NCBI GenBank assembly: GCA_914767715.1
Contig: OU612070.1
Span: 12,169,501 to 12,233,500, forward strand
DNA: 64,000 bases
Origin: Membranipora membranacea
Taxonomy: Eukaryota > Bryozoa > Gymnolaemata > Cheilostomatida > Membraniporidae
Direction of reading: 5' to 3'
In this document: positions 55,601 through 64,000 of the stretch, one piece after another
Numbering within the stretch: position 1 is the stretch's first letter
How the letters are laid out: every line of letters starts with the position of its first letter
Position numbers and translations under genes: made by a program
Notes under the pieces: model-generated
What the model was told of the DNA's origin: nothing
Database searches by the model: none
What the model saw: only the letters and a program-made list of their open reading frames with translations

Positions 55601-58600
55601 AAAATTAAATGTTACCCTGAAGAAAATTCATTCACCCCTTGTGTGGACATACTAGAAGAAGAGGACTATTTGAGAGTCACTCTTTGGTGTGTGGCCATCT
55701 TAGCTGTGATCGGCAATCTCACTGTGTTGATATTCACCATCATATCTAGAATAAGGACAAAATATCCGATGACTGTTACCAAGTTTCTGATTTGTAACCT
55801 CGGTAAGATGAGAAATGATTTATTTTATTTTTGCTTTTGCCTTCTTCAAAAGCCAACTGCTTGAGACATGATGTAGAAAATCAAAGGTCTGGTGACCTAT
55901 TCTACAAATAGCTTTGCTATCCCTCGCAAATAAAAGCCAGGCACAGATCACAAAGCATGTGAAGAGTTAAATAGAGTTTAAATGTTCCATTTTTTTGCAA
56001 TGTGTTTCCATGTAGAGGTTGGCAAATGTTCAATCGAAATCTTGGGCAACCAGAACCGAAATGATTAGTCACCTTTGACAGGGCATTTAGTGAAATATTC
56101 TCAAGCACCTCTTTGTTGTATAGAGTACGGAAGGATTGATGTGTTGTTGGTTATTGTCATGCTGTTTTTGCAGCGTTGTCTGACTTGTTACAAGGGATAT
56201 ATCTACTGACACTTGCAGCTGTTGATGCCAAGTCTTTAGGACAATACTTTAATTTTGCTGATTGGTGGCAGTATGAGGGAGGCTGTGATGTTGTAGGATT
56301 TATTACTGTGTTTGCTTCGGAGTTATCTGTCTTCACTCTGTCTGTTATCACTCTAGAAAGATGGTAAGTCAATTACATAACAATGTGGGTGTTGACTTCA
56401 CCCTTAATTTCTGTAAATAAGTTGCTAGCAGTTGAACTGACGAGCTCTTAATTTCCCATAGTCCAATCCCTGATGTCGTAAGATATATTTTGCAAAAGTC
56501 ATTCAAATCATAGAAATATTCGATATCATCAGTTTACATGCCAAATGACATAATTAGACTATTTGATTTGATGTAAATTTCAAGTGACAACTAATTCACT
56601 AAACTCTTCTTTTCGTATTGGAGTTGTGATTCCATAGCCTAATAAATGATAACTCCGTTGCAATTGCAAGACGTATACAAGATTTATTCAACTTCTGACT
56701 TAGGTATGCTATCAGCCATGCCATACACCTGACTAAGCGAGTACAGATGAGACATGCTGTTGGTATAATGGCGTTTGGATGGATTTTTGCCACCATCGTA
56801 GCTATTCTGCCACTGCCTTACTTCCAGTTTAGCAGTTATCATCAGACAAGCCTGTGTCTCCCCTTCAGATTCGACTCCGTCAGAGATAAAGGTAGGATTC
56901 TTCTTATCTTATTATCTATCCCCTCATCTTATATGATATTATTTATTATTATTATCTTGAATTATTTTATATTATTATTACGTTAGTTATATTGAATATT
57001 ATTATACTAAATTTGATTAATATCAATTATAATCGATTATATTGATATCTTAATATCTTCTTACAAGTAAAACATGCTGAAGTATGACATAGGCAATACT
57101 TGGGCAGAAAACTTGGATTCAAATCCACCCAATTTGATATTAATTTCATTGGAGACATATCATTGAGACGTAGGTATAGAAAATAAACAATGCCTGAGAC
57201 ACAAGGTTCTACTCTCAGAATAGAACATCAAAAGTGGACGTCTATAAATCACTGCAAGTGAAATCAACAACAAATGATCTCTAACTTTAGCCTTTGCAGC
57301 AGTTTTACTTCAAATTGATCCCCACAGGCTGAGTTTATTAATAATTATAGTGACATTTCAGCCTGAGTTCTTTGAAACCATACTGAACATGACCAAGAAG
57401 TTTGTCAATAGTGTTGTTCTCGTTTTGCAGGATACATCATAGCATTATTCTCGATGAATGTAGGAGCGGTCATACTAGTGTTCATCTGCTATGCCAGTAT
57501 ATTCCTACAAGTAAGAGGATCTAATGCCTCCAGAGCTAGTGATATGTATCTGGCTAGAAGGATGGCTCTACTTGTCTTTACTGACTTTGTATGCTGGGGT
57601 CCTGTGGCTATTGTAGCTGGCATGAGTGCAGGTGAGATATTCACAAGGTTGTTGTTCAGGTGTCAAGCTGGGTTATGAAAGCCGGCGCCACTCTCACAAC
57701 CTTTTTATCGTCTGGTCATTTGGAACAAATAACCACCAGGTACAGTAGGTCCCTAACATGGAAGCTGTTATCTTTGTTCTTTATTATGACTTGTATTCAA
57801 CAACAGGTTTTTTAACATATATCCCAATGCCAACTTACAGATTACATGTTTTTGGGAGTGATTTATAGAGACAAGCATTGTCAATATTTTCTTGATAACC
57901 TAAGCACCGAAGTCTATTCTTATCTTGCTTGTTGGCATTTGGTTTCAGGTGGCATAGATGTGCAGCAATCATTAATTAGTACAGAAAGTGGTCTATACAT
58001 GGCAAAGATAGTCCTTGTAATTTTCTACCCTTTCAACGCCTGCACCAACCCTCTACTCTATGCTATCATCACAAAACAATTCAGAAAGGATTTCAAGGTA
58101 AGTACATAATTCCTTTTTGTTATCTATGACATATAGTAACACAATACATATTCTTGATTTTGTTTGACTTAGCTTTATCCTAGCAGCGTGTCGCTGAACT
58201 AAGGCTAGTTTTACTGGTTCTTCTGTCGTGTGATTAAGTGTCCGTCATGTAATAATGTGCTGACCAGACATTGACAATATGACTATAATTATATGATAGT
58301 TTTATCCTGTGATATTGATATCAAACAATCTGTGTGCCATCATTGCTACTGCAGATACACATGCTATAGTTTGCAGCCTAAAATACTAGATATCCCCTAC
58401 GGTGACAAGCATCCAGGATAATTGTGCACATTCTACTCAGAGCCATTGTCAATATCTATTTTAGGTCACTCTAAACACATGCGGCATCGCCTGTCATATG
58501 AAAAACAAACCTAACATAGGCACTTCTGGAGGGACAGTTTGCAGGCATAAAAAGCTCAGACATACAGCATCCACCATGTCTAATACAACTCAGATGACAA

Positions 58601-61141
58601 ATGCATCATCTGTTATCGAGGGCAGAGGTACGTATGTATGTATGTATGTCATTGTATTCATCTCATTCACTGAGAAATAAAATGTTTGTGTAATGTGCTC
58701 TGGGTAAAAACTTATAAAATATTGCACCAAAAATAATAAATAAATATAATAAAAGACACACAATCTATTTAGTTATCTAGTAAAGAGTATACTATTCAAA
58801 AGTCTGACACTTTCCGCCCTGAAACATTTGGCACGGAATTGAACTCTGTGTCTTATGGCAGTGTAACGACCTGATGGAAGTTGGTCAAGTATCAGTACAG
58901 GCTCGCTGGAGGTGGCAACCATTCGAAGACTTTTAGTCTTGAGTTTACTAATGTAAAGTTCTTCGAGGGGCGTAAAGCTTAGGTCACCTGAGAGATATTC
59001 AGCAGATTTTATGACAGACCTAACTTTTCTCTTTGAATCAGCTGACATGTGTTGGTATAAGACCACAAGATGGTAGGTTAGGATGGATTCGATAAAAGAC
59101 TTATAGCAGGTGTTAATCAGTTTCTCGTTAACTCCTAGATGATAGAGTTTCGATATGATATAGAGTCTTTGTCGAGCCTTCTTGGTGGTTTTGACAGTAT
59201 TAGCTGAGAAGTCAAGTTTCTTGGTGATTATGGTCCGGAGGTAGGTGAACTGATCTACTTGTTCAATCTCGCTGTTGTTAATTACGAGTGCTGGCTGCGT
59301 AGGGTCATCTCGGTAGTTGCACATGATTAGCTCTTTAGTCTTTTTGGCGTTCAGGATGAGGTCATTATCAGCACACCATTGGCTGACGGAGTCTGCAGCA
59401 GATTGAAGATCGGAGGTAGCATTAGCAAGAGAGGAGCTCCATAATAACAGTATCATCGGCATACTTAACCAGTCTGATGTTTTCACTAGTTTTCGCATGT
59501 CAACAACATACAGAGAGAAGATATGTAGTATATACATTACTTTGAGAGTCAAGGTGAATGTGGGTTCAGCGTTTGCAGCTCTGTAGAGATGTGATCCCTT
59601 TTTCTCTAACGCATTAGCATTCAGAGATTCATACAACAGATATATATTTCTCATGGGGGTTGTCTCATGGTGTTAACTACTCACCGAGAAGATCATTCTC
59701 TAGTTGTTGATACAGTCTTATTGCTACTTTGAGCAACCCTATTGCCTCTAGAAACCTACGGCACCTTGTTTTAGGGATTTCTGGTCGTATTGTTTCAACT
59801 GCAAGTTTATATTTTTCTTCATTTAGGATCTAGTATCAGAGGTAGAAATAGCCTTGACCTGGCACATACTGGTTTAACACACATCTTGAGCCCTGGTGCT
59901 AACAGAGTCTCCAACAGTAATGAAATCTCCAGATTTGACAATGACCTGAGTATACGGGAGTATGCTATGAAGATTCTAGATAATAAATCGACCAACAGTG
60001 GCTACAGAAATAGAAGCATGAAGGTAAATATGATTTTTATCTACAAAATAATATGCGTTTCATGTTTCACTACACTAGTTAGCGTGACAGTAACCTTCAC
60101 CTGTAGAAAAGGTCTTTCAATGAAGAATTTTAGGTTTTTTTTGACCGAAGTTGAGTTGCTATTCCTTAACCTTCAACACTGGTAAGCAAATAGTTTTATT
60201 ATACAACCAGTCCTTTAACCACTTATATCTGCATAATTGGACTGAAAAGTTGTCCTCTGTCACAACCACAATGTCAAAAATCAACTCATCGTAATATGAC
60301 TTTCTCTACTAAACTTTGATGCCAGCTAAAAGTGGATTAGTTATCTACTGAAATCACTTGCAATTCGAGTGGTTTGCATCAAGTATGTTTTACCTATCAC
60401 ACAGAAAAAATGGATGACATAACAGAGAAAATTGCTTATTATTTTTAGAGGCATAGTATATGTGGTGTGGCTCCAATGTCAGATAGGTCTCCTAGCGCAA
60501 GTACAATCGAGAGTTCTGAATCTCGCCGACCTTCAGATTCAGCAAGAGTGCCAGAAACTTTAGAGGAAGCAGACAGCACCACCTATGACGATCAGTGGAC
60601 TGAAACACGTCCCTGGGAATCTCACCAGACAAGACAACAGTGGCACAGAGACCGCTGGCTATTCAATGAACATATCAATAAACAATCAAAAGAAGTTGAT
60701 AAATATGCTGACGTCGATTCTGGAACTGATGTAAATCATGTCTGCGAATCAGACTGCGGACTTTTCAATCAAGACAGTGTAGGCTCCTCAAGCACTGGGG
60801 CTGATTGTATCAAACTCAGGTGCAAATGTTTTACCGAACAATCAAATCAAGTCAAATTCTCCAACAATCGTAGATCAAGTGGAGATGACAGTTACGATCT
60901 AGATAGTGACTGTGATTGCTGTTCAAGCTATGACACAGCTGCTGAGAACAGTGTGAGGCTATCTAGTAACCATAGCAACTGCCATAGTGCTGACTCTCAT
61001 GAGGGGTATAGTCACTGCACAACGAATCACATTCACTGTGATGAGAGGAGCAAAGCAGGAGTAGCGGTTAATCGCGCAAACAGAAATGACTATAAAATGA
61101 AAGAAGAATCAGTCACGGAAAAGTTGACTGCACTCTCTTGA
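43480..61141 (+). CDS. LGR copy B: complete type A leucine-rich-repeat GPCR (1,089 aa)
   Basis: Receptor of the FSHR/LHCGR/TSHR-like class, predicted at the plasma membrane with a protein-hormone ligand; G-protein coupling is inferred from family. Twenty exons: 43480-43673, 45785-45856, 46597-46671, 48711-48788, 49462-49542, 49935-50036, 51893-51961, 52258-52338, 53155-53287, 53716-53790, 54115-54283, 54625-54778, 55597-55802, 56174-56363, 56704-56891, 57431-57631, 57949-58097, 58465-58627, 59827-60023, 60449-61141. They sum to 3,270 bases, a multiple of three, with consistent phases and AG/GT borders. Layout: signal peptide (about 1-24), LRRs (65-295), hinge with YPQHCCAF and a tyrosine cluster (296-428), seven TM segments (about 440-735; ERW after TM3, NPLLY in TM7), and a tail of about 350 residues. 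The tail is far longer than in vertebrate relatives (totals near 700-760). Unlike those genes, the TM domain is split by introns. Intron 18 holds a LINE. Confidence 0.93.
47704..47798. repeat. 9-bp minisatellite (TATACACCA)n
   Basis: About ten and a half copies of a 9-base unit, one with a T-to-G change (ATATGCACC), in intron 3 of LGR copy B. A two-copy seed of the same word sits at about 47209-47235. The left arm does not show an array. Because the period is a multiple of three, it yields spurious TPY or WCI repeat frames. Confidence 0.92.
48523..48594. repeat. Perfect 30-bp hairpin with 12-nt loop
   Basis: 48523-48552 and 48565-48594 are exact reverse complements (left arm starts TTTGAGATTCGCTCTCC). 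It lies in intron 3 of LGR copy B, about 115 bases before exon 4. The left arm has only one side (near 10870-10895), so the hairpin formed in this copy by inverted duplication of about 30 bases. Confidence 0.93.
53716..54778 (+). other. LGR copy B hinge exons 10-12
   Basis: Exon 53716-53790 encodes [12 protein letters not shown], a signature shared with the hinge of FSH/LH/TSH receptors. Exon 54115-54283 is low-complexity, Ser/Thr/Pro-rich. Exon 54625-54778 encodes [14 protein letters not shown], a dense acidic tyrosine run that fits tyrosine sulfation, a modification required for hormone binding in vertebrate relatives. The tyrosine run is identical in copy A. Confidence 0.85.
55186..55569. 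mobile_element. Non-autonomous hAT-type element (384 bp) in LGR copy B intron 12
   Basis: Left end CAGGGGCGTATATT; right end AATATACGCCACTG, whose reverse complement is CAGTGGCGTATATT, so 13 of 14 terminal bases match. It is flanked on both sides by the 8-bp direct repeat TAGTAGTG (55178-55185 and 55570-55577). An 8-bp target duplication with CAG...CTG ends is the hAT hallmark. Copy A has one uninterrupted AGTAGTG at the same place, an empty site. No transposase; the interior has three adjacent GC-rich mini-hairpins (about 55243-55290). Confidence 0.9.
55597..58097 (+). other. LGR copy B seven-transmembrane exons 13-17
   Basis: Exon 13 carries [15 protein letters not shown] and TM1 with GNLTVL. 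Exon 14 carries TM2, the loop cysteine and TM3 ending in ITLERW. Exon 15 carries TM4 and loop 2 (TSLCLPF). Exon 16 carries TM5-TM6 ([15 protein letters not shown]). Exon 17 carries TM7 ([14 protein letters not shown]) and TKQFRKDFK. The order and motifs match type A LGRs. Confidence 0.9.
56925..57070. repeat. AT-only tract in LGR copy B intron 15
   Basis: Counterpart of 317-585; shorter and with a different word order. No function evident. Confidence 0.6.
58465..61141 (+). other. LGR copy B cytoplasmic tail exons 18-20
   Basis: Three exons (58465-58627, 59827-60023, 60449-61141) add about 350 residues after TM7. Exon 18 begins [13 protein letters not shown], cysteines that could be palmitoylated. 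Exon 20 is hydrophilic and rich in Ser, Asp, Cys and His, with a [13 protein letters not shown] cluster. No domain recognised. The left-arm copy of these exons is outside the window, so conservation of the tail cannot be tested here. Confidence 0.7.
58773..59660 (-). mobile_element. Truncated LINE (CR1/Rex1-like) in LGR copy B intron 18
   Basis: Minus-strand reverse-transcriptase C-terminal half. The recognisable frame runs from about 59440 to the stop at 58773 and contains [11 protein letters not shown], a connection/thumb segment ([17 protein letters not shown]), [17 protein letters not shown] and LPSGRY near the end. The catalytic YADD with TVIM is encoded just upstream (about 59445-59465) but in another frame, so a frameshift separates it from the rest. 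Only about 0.9 kb remains of an element several kb long: 5'-truncated and dead. It lies antisense to the receptor gene between exons 18 and 19. Confidence 0.88.
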
Positions 61142-63135
61142 CAAATCTTTACTAGTTATTCACCAAAAATAGATTGAAAGATATTACTTGACATTTATTT
61201 ATTTACAGTTTTTTAATACCAGAGTCTACACATGCTATTGTATTAAAAGCCCTATTTATTAAGTAGATAAATTGAATATCTTCACACACTTTAGAATAAC
61301 CAGTGAAAGGTCATAAAAGATGTATGATACGGGTAATTATCACAATCAAATAGTTTTAAATAATATTCATAAGTTGCTGGCTGACTGACAACGAAAACAA
61401 TTTCAAACCTTACAATCATCTTGATGTCTTACATTGCAAGTGTCATTGTATTCATTTACAATGTAATAAAATCTCTTCTTATTGTAAATTGTCTTTCAAT
61501 ACAGTAGATGTGGTCATATTGTGGGCCCCCTCTCTTATTCCTCTCAAGTTCACTCTCTCTCCCCATTTTTCGGATTTCCACTTTTCACTAACACTCATTC
61601 TCAATAGAGTATTGCAAACCTGAAGTCGACTTAAAAGAGCGATCAGCATTTTGATCAGAAAAAAGCGGTGACAGTTGGACTACCAACCAGGAGAAGTTGA
61701 AAGAGACACCAATGCAGTGTTTTTTTAGCCCAGGCTTTTTCTAGACAATGATGGGGGTTATATGCAGGATTGAAAAGCCATTACAAACAACCTACCAAAG
61801 CGGCATTCTCAGTTGCAGATGACTGAGCTATCAAATGATGTTATTTACACATGAAAGTGACCCGTGATGAAGTTGAACAAGCAACCATGAGTAGAATTCA
61901 TTAAATTTTCATAGAAATATTTAGGACAAGAAGTATTGGAAAGATTAATTTAGCTTGTGTATAACAAGAGTTAGCACATTAGCCGCAGTATAAACGGTTT
62001 TGTTTTTATGTTTAGTTGGATTTGAATAAAATTTGTTGTGTAGATATGTGTGGTGGGTAGAGCTGGTTGACCACGGCCCATATGATACATTTTACATAAG
62101 TTTTTTTTGTGCGCTAGTGGAAGATGCATCATTGCAGTATTAAATCCTAATGGATGTTTATTTACCAGGAATTTATGAGCGATTACATCTAAAATTGAAT
62201 TAAATCTTAATCGATGTCCGCTACCTAGACCCCATTAGGATTGCATGTCATAGAGATATTTATCCTTCAAATTGCTGTATATCATTCTGGTTCAAATCGG
62301 TGATTGAGCCGGTAATATATGGTCATAAACCAGCTACAAACTAACAACATTTTATCTATTAAAGGTGATGATTACGGCACTAGCAAGAATTTTTGAAAAT
62401 GAAATTTTGTTTAATAGCACAATTTTGACTGCTCCCTATGCCAAGTCATACAATTTTATTAAATGTTTACTTTTATTTTTGGCTTTCCTCTATTACTACG
62501 GAATGTGTTGGCAATTATTCAACTCTTGGATACGTCAGAGAAACCTTAGAAGCAGGCGCTGGCAGTCTGCCAATTTGAATTTATGCATTTAAATTCTTCT
62601 GAATAGTATTGCCGATTGTTTTTTTTGGGTGCAATCTTCATGATCAGGAAGTTTCTAAGATTGCTCGGAGTGCGTCCCGTCAATGAAATAATATATCATT
62701 AAATCAGTTACGCTGTCAGTATATAGACTGAGGTATATCAATGACAGGTCCATTGCAAAAGAATGTCTGTTGGCTCACCTCACCCGCAATATTTCAGATG
62801 TTTTGATTTCAATCGGATTATGTGGATTATCAAGTGATTGAGGAGAAGGAAATAATATTGTATTATAAATATTTGTGGTTTGAGTGACCTATATTGTGGA
62901 TTATCTATTTATATCAGATCTACTTCCTCACACATTAAGTAAAAGATTTCCTTGTTCAAATGTTTGTTTTTATTTTACAGTGGATGATGATCTGAAGTTT
63001 GAAAATAGGGGATTGAATGGAGATTGATTGGATTTAGATTGCGGAAGTGGAAGCTCACTGAGCTGTAGCCAAATTATACAGTTAATATGGTAAATATAGT
63101 AAATCCTTGATTTTATGTTTCTGTTCATGCTTTAG
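61142..63135 (+). other. LGR copy B 3' flank and start of the third unit
   Basis: No gene to about 62070. From about 62110 the sequence follows BCS1L intron 5 as at 36690 and (reversed) 22215. At about 62572 it jumps from intron 5 to a point about 600 bases further on, deleting the Walker B exon present in the other two copies. Short open frames here are intronic. Confidence 0.7.
61465..61470 (+). promoter_or_regulatory. Candidate poly(A) signal for LGR copy B
   Basis: AATAAA about 320 bases after the LGR stop codon. Chance occurrence is possible in this AT-rich DNA. Confidence 0.3.
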
Positions 63136-64000
63136 ATCTAAGCGAATATGAAGGTATGGGCGCTCCCACTTTCAGTGGCCTGTTGAATGCTTTAGATGGT
63201 GTTACTTCGTCACAGGCGAGAATTCTTTTCATCACCACAAACCAAATAGACAGGCAAAAAATGACAATATGTGAGCTATATTGCAACAAAACGACAGGTC
63301 GTGTTCTGGAGGAAGAACCTCTTGTTTTTCTGAGAAATGCAAATTATCAATCACCTGATCCTGTCGATTCTATGCGTTGTCGATTCTATGCCATGGCAAT
63401 TTATTTGAATGTTGATTGGTTAACACAGAAGCGCAAAAATCAGAAAAATGAATATTATTACCTTGTTTCGTGACACCAATTTAGAGTATTTGTGACAAGC
63501 TATCTTTTTGATGCAACAATTTCCGGTGGAGTATGTATCAAATGTTTTATTTTAGCGCTTTGCGTATCTCAATGTGATGTAATACATATGAGATAATACC
63601 ACACACAATACAGTTTTTACCATCAAACTGGCTTTAATATGTGACCCACAATAAAACATTGCCATTCAAGAAAATTATGACTCTATAAATCCCTTTCATC
63701 ATGTCATTATGTCATTTTTTGGTCAAATTGTGGTTCTTTGCCTACAAAGATTATGTTGGAATAATGGTAAAGTATGAAAGCTATAAATTTAGCTCTAAGA
63801 ACAAGTAAAGGAAGTGGAATCACTATATTACTTCATTGATGAATGTGAGGTAATGGTTTTAGGTAAAATTAATTGAACAATGCTCTTTTGTCAACCAATA
63901 TGAGAGAGCCTTCAACAATACAAATTTATTGATGTCTACGTAAGTAAGAATTTAATGTTATCGCTTGTCTTGTCATCCGCTACACCAATAAACTGTTAAG
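62110..64000 (+). repeat. Third (tandem) copy of the BCS1L-3'/LGR unit, cut by window end
   Basis: Aligns in the same orientation with about 36690-39150 and in reverse with the left arm down to about 19.4 kb. The left boundary is the same as that of the 36690 copy, and similarity between these two seems to extend some 40-60 bases further upstream (words near CGGCCCA and TTTTACAT) than either does with the left arm. That pattern fits a repeated tandem junction. Confidence 0.8.
63136..63253 (+). pseudogene. BCS1L exon 7 remnant in the third unit
   Basis: 118 bases, same length as the intact exon 7, open and encoding [20 protein letters not shown] and ITTNQIDR. The neighbouring Walker B exon is deleted, and the 3' splice donor reads GC (CAG|GCAAAA) instead of GT. 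The exon 8 copy would fall beyond 64000. A nonfunctional passenger fragment, though this exon has kept its frame, unlike the 38303 copy. Confidence 0.85.

Larger units (their letters stand above)
36690..57731 (+). repeat. Right arm of the large inverted duplication
   Basis: Partner of 1-22215. The homology continues as far as the left arm is visible; position 57731 corresponds to base 1. It starts in BCS1L intron 5 and carries BCS1L exons 6-8 (broken) followed by the whole LGR gene. The axis of symmetry is near 29.4 kb, and the unduplicated spacer (22.2-36.7 kb) holds BCS1L exons 1-5 and NDUFAF7. Confidence 0.92.

Noticed and set aside
60467-61141. Independent 224-aa intronless gene
   Set aside because: The frame is open upstream to an AG acceptor at 60448, in phase with the LGR tail; the total CDS length becomes a multiple of three only when it is the last LGR exon.

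Overview
This is nuclear DNA of an animal, most likely an invertebrate. The genes are split by GT-AG introns of about 0.2-3 kb, the base composition is AT-rich, and retrotransposon (LINE) and DNA-transposon remnants are present. I cannot name the phylum. The genes belong to families conserved across animals and eukaryotes: a leucine-rich-repeat GPCR of the glycoprotein-hormone-receptor type (type A LGR), the AAA chaperone BCS1L (complex III assembly) and the methyltransferase NDUFAF7 (complex I assembly). There are no bacterial or viral genes, CRISPR arrays or rRNA/tRNA genes that I can see.

Layout, left to right. 100-16151 (-): LGR copy A, exons 1-16; the last exons lie beyond the left edge. 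19086-26014 (-): an intact eight-exon BCS1L gene (411 aa). 26015-31223: intergenic, with local repeats. 31224-36177 (+): an intact nine-exon NDUFAF7 gene (421 aa). 37440-39660 (+): three exons of a broken BCS1L copy. 43480-61141 (+): LGR copy B, complete in 20 exons (1,089 aa). About 62110-64000 (+): the start of a third copy of the same unit, with one BCS1L exon still readable.

The main structural fact is that positions 1 to about 22215 and about 36690 to 57731 are inverted copies of each other. All 16 shared LGR exons have identical lengths in the two arms, and both receptors read open. A second boundary at about 62110 matches the one at about 36690. The unit therefore runs from BCS1L intron 5 through the 3' half of BCS1L and the whole LGR gene, and seems to be tandemly repeated on the right; another LGR may follow beyond the window. 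Each duplicated receptor drags along a dead 3' half of BCS1L. The arms differ by clean insertions: a hAT-type element with an 8-bp target duplication, two LINE tails and two perfect hairpins. Divergence is patchy: two transmembrane exons are 99-100% identical while the one between them differs by about 5%.

Roles: the two LGRs are predicted surface receptors for a peptide or protein hormone. BCS1L and NDUFAF7 are both mitochondrial respiratory-complex assembly factors, transcribed divergently about 5.2 kb apart. All exon boundaries are read by eye from splice sites, reading frame and comparison of the copies; there is no transcript evidence.
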